Source: CADEED01 sp020442965 (GTDB lineage: Bacteria > Pseudomonadota > Gammaproteobacteria > Steroidobacterales > Steroidobacteraceae). Taken from it: a stretch of 64,000 nucleotides of DNA. The number at the start of each line of letters is the position of its first letter. Positions within the stretch are counted from its first letter, which is position 1. A model generated the notes under the pieces. The model worked only from the letters and a program-made list of their open reading frames with translations, made no database searches and was not told the DNA's origin. The translations under genes and the position numbers were made by a program. The stretch spans positions 27,949-91,948 of the forward strand of contig JAWLAH010000010.1 in the NCBI GenBank assembly GCA_041395525.1, in the 5' to 3' direction. Of the stretch, positions 9,521 through 16,763 are shown piece by piece.

Positions 9521-10024
9521 TCAAGCGGCAATCGAGCTCGTGCGCACGATCTTCTTCTGTAACTGGATGATACCGTACACGAGCGCTTCGGCACTCGGCG
9601 GGCAGCCGGGCACATACACATCCACCGGGACTATCCGATCGCAGCCTCTGACTACCGCATAGGAGTAATGGTAGTAACCACCGCCATTGGCACACGAGCC
9701 CATCGAGATCACCCAGCGCGGCTCGGGCATCTGGTCGTACACCTTGCGCAACGCCGGCGCCATCTTGTTGACGAGCGTGCCCGCCACGATCATGACATCC
9801 GACTGTCGCGGACTCGGGCGGAAAACTACGCCAAATCGGTCGAGATCGTACCGTGACGCGCCGGCCTGCATCATCTCCACCGCACAACAGGCGAGTCCGA
9901 ACGTCATCGGCCACAGTGAACCGGTGCGGGCCCAATTCATCACCGCATCGACAGTGGTCGTCATGAAGCCCCGCTCAGCAAAGCCCTGCTGAGCCGTGTC
10001 GCCTGATTCGACTTCTAGTCCCAC
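9521..10024 (-). CDS. nuoB: NADH-quinone oxidoreductase subunit B
   Basis: Carries the terminal 4Fe-4S cluster N2 that reduces ubiquinone. The cluster cysteines are visible in GLACCAVEMM, SMGSCANGGG and VPGCPPSAEAL. The start is placed at GTG 10022-10024, giving 167 residues. The extra N-terminal stretch ending in AERGFMTTT matches the family pattern before NWARTGSLWPM, and an AAGGGAG ribosome-binding site lies about seven bases upstream. An ATG at 9962-9964 would give a 147-residue protein without this segment. The gene overlaps the end of nuoA. Confidence 0.95.
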   Translation of the reverse strand: MGLEVESGDTAQQGFAERGFMTTTVDAVMNWARTGSLWPMTFGLACCAVEMMQAGASRYDLDRFGVVFRPSPRQSDVMIVAGTLVNKMAPALRKVYDQMPEPRWVISMGSCANGGGYYHYSYAVVRGCDRIVPVDVYVPGCPPSAEALVYGIIQLQKKIVRTSSIAA

Positions 10025-10383
10025 TCGAGCGCTCCCTTCTTCCATTCGTAGATGAACCCCACGACGAGAATCAACAAGAACAAGCCCATCGCCACGAGCC
10101 CCGCGGTCCCGATGTCCTCGAGCGCGACCGCCCAGGGAAACAGGAATGCGATCTCGAGATCGAAAATGATGAAGAGAATCGCCACGAGGTAATAGCGCAC
10201 GTCGAAGCGGGCACGGGTGTCTTCGAACGCCTCGAAGCCGCACTCATATGGCGCGAGCTTGTCGCGGTCGTCGGGAAAGCGCGCCTGCGATCGTCCGATG
10301 ACCGTGCCGAGCGCCAACAGCAGGATCGCGAGCCCGCCGGCGACGACGAGAAAAATAAGAACTGGAAGGTAGTTAGCCAGCAT
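10015..10383 (-). CDS. nuoA: NADH-quinone oxidoreductase subunit A
   Basis: Small membrane subunit (ND3 homologue) and first gene of the complex I operon. 122 residues with three hydrophobic helices, the loop YECGFEAF containing the conserved cysteine near the quinone site, and FDVRYYLVAILFIIFDLEIA. About 100 bases separate it from the upstream tRNA-Leu gene, so the operon promoter or read-through from the tRNA must lie there; no clear promoter was recognised. Confidence 0.97.
   Translation of the reverse strand: MLANYLPVLIFLVVAGGLAILLLALGTVIGRSQARFPDDRDKLAPYECGFEAFEDTRARFDVRYYLVAILFIIFDLEIAFLFPWAVALEDIGTAGLVAMGLFLLILVVGFIYEWKKGALEWD
10025..10038 (-). promoter_or_regulatory. Ribosome-binding site for nuoB GTG start
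   Basis: Read on the minus strand, AAGGGAG lies inside the last codons of nuoA, about seven bases before the GTG at 10022-10024. It decides the start of nuoB in favour of GTG over the downstream ATG and makes nuoA-nuoB a translationally overlapping pair. Confidence 0.6.
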
Positions 10384-10480
10384 GCACGCAAGTCACAAAA
10401 AGGGGACAACCGACCCTTGGCGAGCAAGAGAACAGATGCCCCCGGAAAAACTCCGGCGAATTGTAGCAGGAGAATCGTGC

Positions 10481-10565
10481 TGGTGCCGACGGGGAGACTC
10501 GAACTCCCACGGATCGCTCCGCTAGCCCCTCAAGCTAGTGTGTCTACCAATTCCACCACGTCGGC
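10481..10565 (-). tRNA. leuT-like: tRNA-Leu, anticodon GAG
   Basis: On the minus strand the sequence starts GCCGACG and ends CGTCGGC plus an encoded ACCA, which pair as the acceptor stem. The anticodon stem CTAGC/GCTAG encloses the loop TTGAGGG with anticodon GAG. A long variable arm and the T-arm GGGAGTTCGAGTCTCCC fit a class II leucine tRNA. It sits between secG and nuoA, the usual position in many Gammaproteobacteria. Confidence 0.96.
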
Positions 10566-10582
10566 ATTCTCAAGGATCCGCG

Positions 10583-10996
10583 TCAAGGCTGTGGCTGCGT
10601 GTCCCCAGGCGGGGGCGATACAGCCGCCGCACCTTGCGTCTCGACCGGTGCGGGCACAGGCGCATCGAGCGTCAGCGGCACGGCAGCACCCGCGTCTGCG
10701 CTACCGGTGGGTGCAGGCGCCGCCGGCACGGGCACCGCATCCAGAATCGACTCGCGCTTCACGCCTTCTTTGAAGGCATAAGTCAGCAACAGGCTGTTCA
10801 GCATGAAGACAGCCGCGAACACCGCCGTCGCACGCGACAAACCAGTCGTTGCCCCACGCGCACCGAACATGGTGCCCGAGGCGCCCGCCCCGAAGCCAGC
10901 GCCCGCGTCGGCACCTTTGCCGCGCTGAATCAGCACCAGCGCCACGATCGCGACGGCTGAAAATACCTGCACTACGGTCAGCGTTGTTTGCCACAT
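10583..10996 (-). CDS. secG: Preprotein translocase subunit SecG
   Basis: Auxiliary inner-membrane subunit of the SecYEG channel. The 137-residue product has two hydrophobic segments (roughly residues 3-20 and 52-72) around the family-typical ALVLIQRGKGADAGAGFG, then a proline- and alanine-rich C-terminal tail from about residue 85, as in other long proteobacterial SecG proteins. The ATG at 10994-10996 begins MWQTTLTVVQVF; a longer reading upstream lacks similarity. It lies between tpiA and tRNA-Leu. Confidence 0.95.
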   Translation of the reverse strand: MWQTTLTVVQVFSAVAIVALVLIQRGKGADAGAGFGAGASGTMFGARGATTGLSRATAVFAAVFMLNSLLLTYAFKEGVKRESILDAVPVPAAPAPTGSADAGAAVPLTLDAPVPAPVETQGAAAVSPPPGDTQPQP

Positions 10997-11027
10997 GATT
11001 GCGCCCCTTGAGCCTCCGCACGCTCCG

Positions 11028-11783
11028 CTAGCCGCGAGCGGCGCGCAGAATCGCGATGAATTCCTCAGCATTGAGCGATGCACCGCCGATCAATCCGCCA
11101 TCGACGTTCGGCATCGCGAACAGTTCGCCGGCGTTAGCAGCTTTGACGCTGCCGCCATAAAGGACCGGCACCAAGTCCGCAATCTTACCATCGAGCCCGG
11201 CAATCCGCCCGCGAATGAACTGATGGACGTCCTCCGCCTGCTGCGGGCTGGCGGTGCGGCCCGTTCCAATGGCCCAAACCGGTTCATAAGCGAGGATTGC
11301 CCGACCCAGCGCCGCGACGCCGGCAAGGTGGATGACCGCGTCCAACTGGCGCGCGACGACCTGTTCGGTCTGGGCCGACTCGCGCTCGGCAAGTTGTTCT
11401 CCGACGCACAGTATCGGTGTGAGGCCGGCCGCCTGAGCCGCCATGAACTTTCGTGCTACTAACTGATCGCTCTCGTGATGCAACGTGCGTCGCTCGGAAT
11501 GCCCGACGATGACCGCGCGGCAGCCGACATCCGCCAACATCGCGGCGGCCACTTCGCCCGTGTAAGCCCCCTGCGACTCTGCACTGACATCCTGCCCCGC
11601 CACCCGAATCGTCGAGCCTTCAAGGTGTCGCGCCACGCCCCGCAGGTAGACGAGCGGCGGGCAGACGTAACAATCCGCCGACGGATCCGTCGGATACGCC
11701 TGCAACAACGCATCCAGCAGCGCCGCGTTGTCCGCAACGCTGCCGTGCATCTTCCAGTTACCTGCAACGATCGATCGACGCAT
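11028..11783 (-). CDS. tpiA: Triosephosphate isomerase
   Basis: Cytosolic glycolytic enzyme interconverting dihydroxyacetone phosphate and glyceraldehyde 3-phosphate. The catalytic residues are all present: Lys11 in GNWKMHG, His95 in GHSERR and Glu167 in AYEPVWAIGTG, plus the phosphate-binding LYGGSV near the C-terminus. 251 residues, the normal length. It is 31 bases upstream of secG and 95 bases downstream of glmM. Confidence 0.98.
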   Translation of the reverse strand: MRRSIVAGNWKMHGSVADNAALLDALLQAYPTDPSADCYVCPPLVYLRGVARHLEGSTIRVAGQDVSAESQGAYTGEVAAAMLADVGCRAVIVGHSERRTLHHESDQLVARKFMAAQAAGLTPILCVGEQLAERESAQTEQVVARQLDAVIHLAGVAALGRAILAYEPVWAIGTGRTASPQQAEDVHQFIRGRIAGLDGKIADLVPVLYGGSVKAANAGELFAMPNVDGGLIGGASLNAEEFIAILRAARG

Positions 11784-11878
11784 GGTGATCTCGCGGTCCG
11801 TGCCACGGTGAACCGGCCGTCAGGCGCGGTGCACCGGAGTTCCGGCAATGAAAAAGGGGCGCGATGATAGCGAGCGGG

Positions 11879-13225
11879 TCAGACCCGCGCAACGCGTTGC
11901 ACCACGGCCGCAATATCCTCGGCATTGGACTTGGCAGCCGCTTCATCGCGAGCCTCGACCATCACCCGGATGAGGGGCTCTGTTCCTGACGCACGTAAAA
12001 CCACCCGACCTTCACCGTTTAACCGCGACTCCGCCCCACGCACCGCTTCGCTCAATTCAGGCACCGCGTAGGGATCGAAGCGCTTGGCTACCCGGACGTT
12101 GATCATCGTCTGCGGGAAGCGCGTCATCTTCGCGGCGAGTGCCGCGAGACCTTGTCCGGTTTCGCGCATCACGGCCAGCACCTGCAGTGCGGCGATCAGC
12201 GCATCTCCAGTGGTCGTCTTGTCCAATGTCAGGATATGGCCCGACGTCTCGCCGCCGATGATGCCGCCGGTCTCGCGCAGCATCGCGAGAACGTAGCGAT
12301 CGCCAACCTGCGCGCGCTGGAATGGAATGCCGGCATCGCGCAGTGCCAGCTCGAGTCCGAGATTACTCATCACCGTGCCAACAACAGCGCCCGGCAACTG
12401 CCCGGCTCGATGGCGCGCGGTCGCAAGTATGTACAAGAGCTGATCACCGTCGACGATGTGACCAAACTCATCGACCATCACCAGCCTATCGCCATCTCCG
12501 TCAAGAGCGATACCCGCTGCGGCGCGCACGCCCGGGACCATGAGTTGCAACAGTTCCGGCGCTGTCGAACCGCAGCCATCGTTGATGTTGCGACCGTTGG
12601 GCGACGAGCCGATCGGAATGATCTCGGCGCCAAGATCCGCCAGCGTTCGCGGCGCGACCTTGTAACCCGCACCATTCGCGGAATCGACGACCAGCTTCAT
12701 GCCGTCGAAGCGCGTACCGGCTGGTAGGGTGGACGCGCAGAATTCCTGATAGAAGCGACGCGACTTGTCTACTCGAGCCGCGCTGCCAAGATTGACGGAA
12801 TCGCGCGTCACGGGCTCGCGGTCGATCTCGGCCTCGATCCGCGCCTCGATCTCATCCGACAACTTGCCACCGTCAGCATCGAAGAACTTGATGCCGTTGT
12901 CGTCATATTTATTGTGCGAGGCGCTGATCACCGCACCGAATTTGCACTCGAATTTGCGGGTGAGATAAGCGACACCCGGAGTCGGCAGCGGTCCGATCAA
13001 CATGACGTTCACGCCGGCTGCCACGAACCCGGCCTCCAGAGCTGCTTCGAACATGTAGCCCGAGAGACGCGTATCCTTGCCGATCAAGACGGTTCCGCCG
13101 TCCGGTGCCAGCACACGCGCTGCCGCGCTCGCGAGTCGCAACGCGAAATTCACGGTCATCGGATGTGTGCCGACGCGACCGCGTACGCCGTCCGTGCCGA
13201 AGTATCTTCTCGTCATCTGACTCAA
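11879..13225 (-). CDS. glmM: Phosphoglucosamine mutase
   Basis: Converts glucosamine 6-phosphate to glucosamine 1-phosphate on the route to UDP-GlcNAc for peptidoglycan and LPS. The phosphorylated serine is in VISASHNKYDDNGIKFF (Ser103), the magnesium-binding loop is DGDGDR, the sugar-binding GGETSGH is present, and the C-terminal phosphate-binding RASGTEPLIRVMVE is intact. 448 residues. It follows folP by 12 bases, the conserved folP-glmM pair. Confidence 0.98.
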   Translation of the reverse strand: MSQMTRRYFGTDGVRGRVGTHPMTVNFALRLASAAARVLAPDGGTVLIGKDTRLSGYMFEAALEAGFVAAGVNVMLIGPLPTPGVAYLTRKFECKFGAVISASHNKYDDNGIKFFDADGGKLSDEIEARIEAEIDREPVTRDSVNLGSAARVDKSRRFYQEFCASTLPAGTRFDGMKLVVDSANGAGYKVAPRTLADLGAEIIPIGSSPNGRNINDGCGSTAPELLQLMVPGVRAAAGIALDGDGDRLVMVDEFGHIVDGDQLLYILATARHRAGQLPGAVVGTVMSNLGLELALRDAGIPFQRAQVGDRYVLAMLRETGGIIGGETSGHILTLDKTTTGDALIAALQVLAVMRETGQGLAALAAKMTRFPQTMINVRVAKRFDPYAVPELSEAVRGAESRLNGEGRVVLRASGTEPLIRVMVEARDEAAAKSNAEDIAAVVQRVARV

Positions 13226-13237
13226 CTCCCTTGCAAG

Positions 13238-14074
13238 CTAGCCTTCTTCCATCAGCGCCGTCGCGACCTTGATCGCGTCCACGGTCGCCGCGACGTCGTG
13301 TGCGCGCACGATCCGCGCACCGCGCAGCACGGAGACCGTCGCGAGCGCGACGCTACCCGCCAACCGCTCGTCGACCGCACGCCCTGTTAGCTGGCCGAGC
13401 ATGGACTTGCGCGACAAACCCACCAAAACCGGGAAACCCAGTGCCACGATTTGCGGCAAATCTCGCAACAGCTGCAGGTTGTGATAAATATCTTTGCCGA
13501 AACCAAACCCCGGGTCGAGTACGATCCGCTCGGCTGCTGCTCCCGCAGCCAAACAAGCTTGCGCCCGATTTGACAAAAAGTCCCGGACCTCGCTCACAAC
13601 GTCGCGATAGCTCGGGTGGCGCTGCATCGTCGCCGGTTCGCCCTGCATGTGCATGATGGAAATAGCGGCTGGCAGGCCGCAAGCAGCCGCCAAGGCTTCC
13701 GGATCGCGCAAGCCGCGAATGTCGTTGATAAAGGTGGCGCCGGCCGCTACCGCCGCACGCATGACCACAGGCTTGCTAGTGTCGATCGAAATCACCGCAC
13801 CGCTCGGTGCGAGCCGTTCGATGACGGGCACGACGCGATCCACTTCTTCCGCGGCACTGACCGGATCGGCACCCGGCCTGCTCGATTCACCGCCAATATC
13901 GACCAGGGCGGCGCCCTCGGCCAGCAATCGCTCAGCATGGGCGACTGCCGCCGAGGTATTCACGTAACGACCGCCATCGGCAAAGGAATCCGGTGTGACA
14001 TTCACGATGCCCATCACCACCGGCGCCGACAGGTCTAGGGACCCGGCCCCACATGCGAGCCGCATCTCGGTCAT
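13238..14074 (-). CDS. folP: Dihydropteroate synthase
   Basis: Folate biosynthesis enzyme joining p-aminobenzoate to dihydropterin pyrophosphate; the target of sulfonamides. The TIM-barrel signatures are present: MGIVNVTPDSFADGG, IGGESSRPGA, DPGFGFGKD, and the C-terminal RAHDVAATVDAI. 278 residues. It lies 40 bases after ftsH and is probably co-transcribed with ftsH and glmM. Confidence 0.98.
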   Translation of the reverse strand: MTEMRLACGAGSLDLSAPVVMGIVNVTPDSFADGGRYVNTSAAVAHAERLLAEGAALVDIGGESSRPGADPVSAAEEVDRVVPVIERLAPSGAVISIDTSKPVVMRAAVAAGATFINDIRGLRDPEALAAACGLPAAISIMHMQGEPATMQRHPSYRDVVSEVRDFLSNRAQACLAAGAAAERIVLDPGFGFGKDIYHNLQLLRDLPQIVALGFPVLVGLSRKSMLGQLTGRAVDERLAGSVALATVSVLRGARIVRAHDVAATVDAIKVATALMEEG

Positions 14075-14114
14075 GTCAATCTACTAACTACTGATCAGCC
14101 GGATACGGGCCATC

Positions 14115-16025
14115 TTAATGCTGGCTCGCCGGCGAACCGAGCGAACCCGGCTCGCCCTCGGGGCCGTGGCGCGGCGGCGGGCTGGAGACCGAGTCGTCCC
14201 AGTCGGACGGTGGCCGCGGCTCGCGCCCGGCCATGATGTCTTTGATCTGCTCGTCGTTGATCGTCTCGTACTTGATCAGAGCACCCGCCATCGCGTGCAA
14301 TTTGTCCAAGTTCGTTTCGAGTATGTCCTGGGCGCGCTTGTAACTCGACTCGATCACCTTACGGACTTCTTCGTCGATGACCAGCGCCGTGCCGTCGGAA
14401 ACCTGCTTGTGCTGCGTGACCGACCGTCCGAGGAACACCTCACCGCTTTCCTCTGAATACGTGAGCGGTCCAAGCCGGTCGGACAAGCCCCACTTGGTCA
14501 CCATGTTGCGTGCCAGGTCGGTAGCACGTTCAATGTCGTTGGAAGCGCCCGTCGTCACAGCGTCGCGGCCGAAGATGAGCTCTTCGGCGATGCGCCCGCC
14601 AAACAGCGTTGCGATCGTGCTTTCTATGCGACGCTTCGAGAGGCTGTAGCGATCCTGCTCCGGCAAGAACTGCGTGACACCCAGCGCGCGGCCGCGCGGG
14701 ATGATCGTCACCTTGTAGACCGGGTCGTGCTCAGGGACCGAAATACCCACGATGGCGTGACCCGCCTCATGGTAGGCCGTCATCTTCTTTTCCTCTTCCG
14801 TCATGACCATCGAGCGCCGCTCCGCGCCCATGATGATCTTGTCCTTGGCGCGTTCGAACTCGTCCATCGAGACGGTGCGGCGATTGCCGCGCGCCGCGAA
14901 GAGCGCGGCCTCGTTGACGAGATTGGCCAGATCGGCACCGGAGAAGCCCGGCGTCCCGCGCGCAATGAAAGCCGGCTTGACGTCGTCACCCAACGGAACT
15001 TTGCGCATGTGGACACGTAAAATCTGCTCGCGGCCACGTACGTCCGGGAGCGGCACGACGACCTGACGGTCGAAACGGCCCGGACGCAGCAGCGCAGGAT
15101 CGAGCACATCTGGACGGTTGGTTGCGGCGATGACGATAATCCCTTCGTTGCCCTCGAAGCCATCCATCTCGACTAACAACTGATTCAGTGTCTGTTCGCG
15201 CTCGTCGTGGCCACCGCCGAGACCCGCACCGCGATGGCGACCCACCGCGTCGATCTCATCGATGAAAATGATGCACGGCGCATGTTTCTTGGCCTGCTCG
15301 AACATGTCGCGAACTCGCGATGCACCGACGCCGACAAACATCTCGACGAAATCCGAACCCGAGATGGTGAAAAACGGCACCTTCGCCTCGCCAGCGATGG
15401 CGCGCGCCAACAATGTCTTACCGGTACCGGGCGAGCCGACCATCAGCACGCCCTTCGGAATCTTGCCGCCGAGCTTCTGGAACTTGGCTGGATCCTTCAG
15501 AAAATCGACGATCTCGCCAACTTCCTGCTTGGCCTCATCCACGCCCGCGACATCGGCGAACGTGACATTGACTTGATCTTCGCCCAGCAAGCGGGCGCGA
15601 CTCTTACCAAAGGACATGGCGCCCCGCCCACCGGCAGAGCCCTGCATCTGGCGCAACATGTAAACGAATACCAGAATCAACAGTAGTGCGGGCGCGAGTT
15701 GCAGCAACAATTGCGCCAGAAAATTCGGTTCCTTGGGCGGCTCACCCCGGATGGTCACGCCGGCCTTGTTGAGCGAGCCGATGAGCGCCGAATAATCGGT
15801 CTCCGGGTTGAATGCCTTGAATTGGCTCTTGTCCTTGCGGACGCCCAGAATCTCGTTGCCCTGCAAAGTCACAGATTGCAGGCGGCTGTTATTGAGATCG
15901 TCGAGCACCGTCGAATACGGAACGGTCGTGAGCTGGCCGGCCGGCGGCATGTAGCGGCTGAACACGACGAACATCACCAGGACAATCACGCCCCAAAGAA
16001 GGATGTTCTTGGTTAGATCATTCAA
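14115..16025 (-). CDS. ftsH: ATP-dependent zinc metalloprotease FtsH
   Basis: Membrane-anchored AAA+ protease that degrades misfolded membrane proteins and regulators such as LpxC or sigma-32. Two N-terminal transmembrane helices flank a short periplasmic domain. Then come the Walker A GSPGTGKT, Walker B IIFIDEID, the second region of homology, and the zinc site HEAGH near residue 418. The tail is proline- and serine-rich. The start is TTG at 16023-16025, giving LNDLTKN as in relatives beginning MNDLTKN, with GAGGAAA eight bases upstream. The gene gives 636 residues. Confidence 0.97.
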   Translation of the reverse strand: MNDLTKNILLWGVIVLVMFVVFSRYMPPAGQLTTVPYSTVLDDLNNSRLQSVTLQGNEILGVRKDKSQFKAFNPETDYSALIGSLNKAGVTIRGEPPKEPNFLAQLLLQLAPALLLILVFVYMLRQMQGSAGGRGAMSFGKSRARLLGEDQVNVTFADVAGVDEAKQEVGEIVDFLKDPAKFQKLGGKIPKGVLMVGSPGTGKTLLARAIAGEAKVPFFTISGSDFVEMFVGVGASRVRDMFEQAKKHAPCIIFIDEIDAVGRHRGAGLGGGHDEREQTLNQLLVEMDGFEGNEGIIVIAATNRPDVLDPALLRPGRFDRQVVVPLPDVRGREQILRVHMRKVPLGDDVKPAFIARGTPGFSGADLANLVNEAALFAARGNRRTVSMDEFERAKDKIIMGAERRSMVMTEEEKKMTAYHEAGHAIVGISVPEHDPVYKVTIIPRGRALGVTQFLPEQDRYSLSKRRIESTIATLFGGRIAEELIFGRDAVTTGASNDIERATDLARNMVTKWGLSDRLGPLTYSEESGEVFLGRSVTQHKQVSDGTALVIDEEVRKVIESSYKRAQDILETNLDKLHAMAGALIKYETINDEQIKDIMAGREPRPPSDWDDSVSSPPPRHGPEGEPGSLGSPASQH

Positions 16026-16040
16026 AGCGGTTTCCTCGCA
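16026..16040 (-). promoter_or_regulatory. Ribosome-binding site for ftsH TTG start
   Basis: On the minus strand GCGAGGAAACCGCT precedes the TTG at 16023-16025. The GAGGAAA core at good spacing, and the family N-terminus starting at this codon, support TTG over the longer in-frame ATG at 16103. Confidence 0.6.
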
Positions 16041-16325
16041 AATTAGAGAGGCGTCTGTCAGGTCGCCCCACACTGCGGAGCCTGTAAGCCCCGGCTCAGT
16101 CACGCTACACCATCCAGTAGCCGGTCGCCACCAAGCTCCGCGCGGGGGGCGATTGCCTAAGAGTTATGCAACGCGACGTATGGATGATTGGGGGCTTTTG
16201 AACCATTTACAAGCAGCGGGCGCCCAGATCGTCAACCAGAGCAGCGAGATGGACGTCGCCGCGCGGTCGGCGGGATCGTACGTGCAATCCCTTACACTCT
16301 CGTTGCACGTCGCTACAATGGCGAC
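16041..16325. other. Intergenic region between ftsH and yhbY; rlmE not found
   Basis: This gap of under 300 bases separates the divergent ftsH and yhbY genes and must hold both promoters. In many Gammaproteobacteria the 23S rRNA methyltransferase gene rlmE lies here, upstream of ftsH. I translated the minus strand and found no RlmE-like segment. A plus-strand candidate promoter TTGCAC (16302-16307) lies close to the yhbY start. No other feature is apparent. Confidence 0.6.
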
Positions 16326-16643
16326 GTGACCGACAGCGCTTACACGCCCCTCTCTGAAAAGCAGCGCAAATTTCTGCGTGGCCTCGCACACGCGCTGGAA
16401 CCCGTGGTCTGGATCGGCAACTCCGGATTGACGGACGGCGTCGTCGCGGAGGCCGATCGGGCGCTGCGCGATCATGAACTCATCAAGGTCAAGATCCGCG
16501 CCAGCGATCGCGTCAGTCGTGAAACGGCGCTCCAAACCCTGGCCGACCGCACCGCCAGCAGTCTCGTGCACCGAATCGGGCATGTGGCGGTCTATTACCG
16601 GCCGCGCACAGATAAACCTGGAATTGTGATCCCCGCCGCATAA
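16326..16643 (+). CDS. yhbY: Ribosome assembly RNA-binding protein YhbY
   Basis: CRM-domain RNA-binding protein associated with pre-50S ribosomal particles. The 105-residue product begins at GTG 16326-16328 and contains LSEKQRKFLRGLAHAL, the GNSG loop of the CRM fold in VVWIGNSGLTDGVV, and the KVKIRASDR strand. It is transcribed away from ftsH. Confidence 0.95.
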   Translation: MTDSAYTPLSEKQRKFLRGLAHALEPVVWIGNSGLTDGVVAEADRALRDHELIKVKIRASDRVSRETALQTLADRTASSLVHRIGHVAVYYRPRTDKPGIVIPAA

Positions 16644-16763
16644 CCGCGCGCCCACTTCAAGATACGGTTCACCAGGCCGACACCCCTCCCAACTGATGGC
16701 AAACGCCACAATAGAGGAGCTTGCCGCAGCGCTGCGATCACGGCATCCCGCAGCCGCTCGGCG

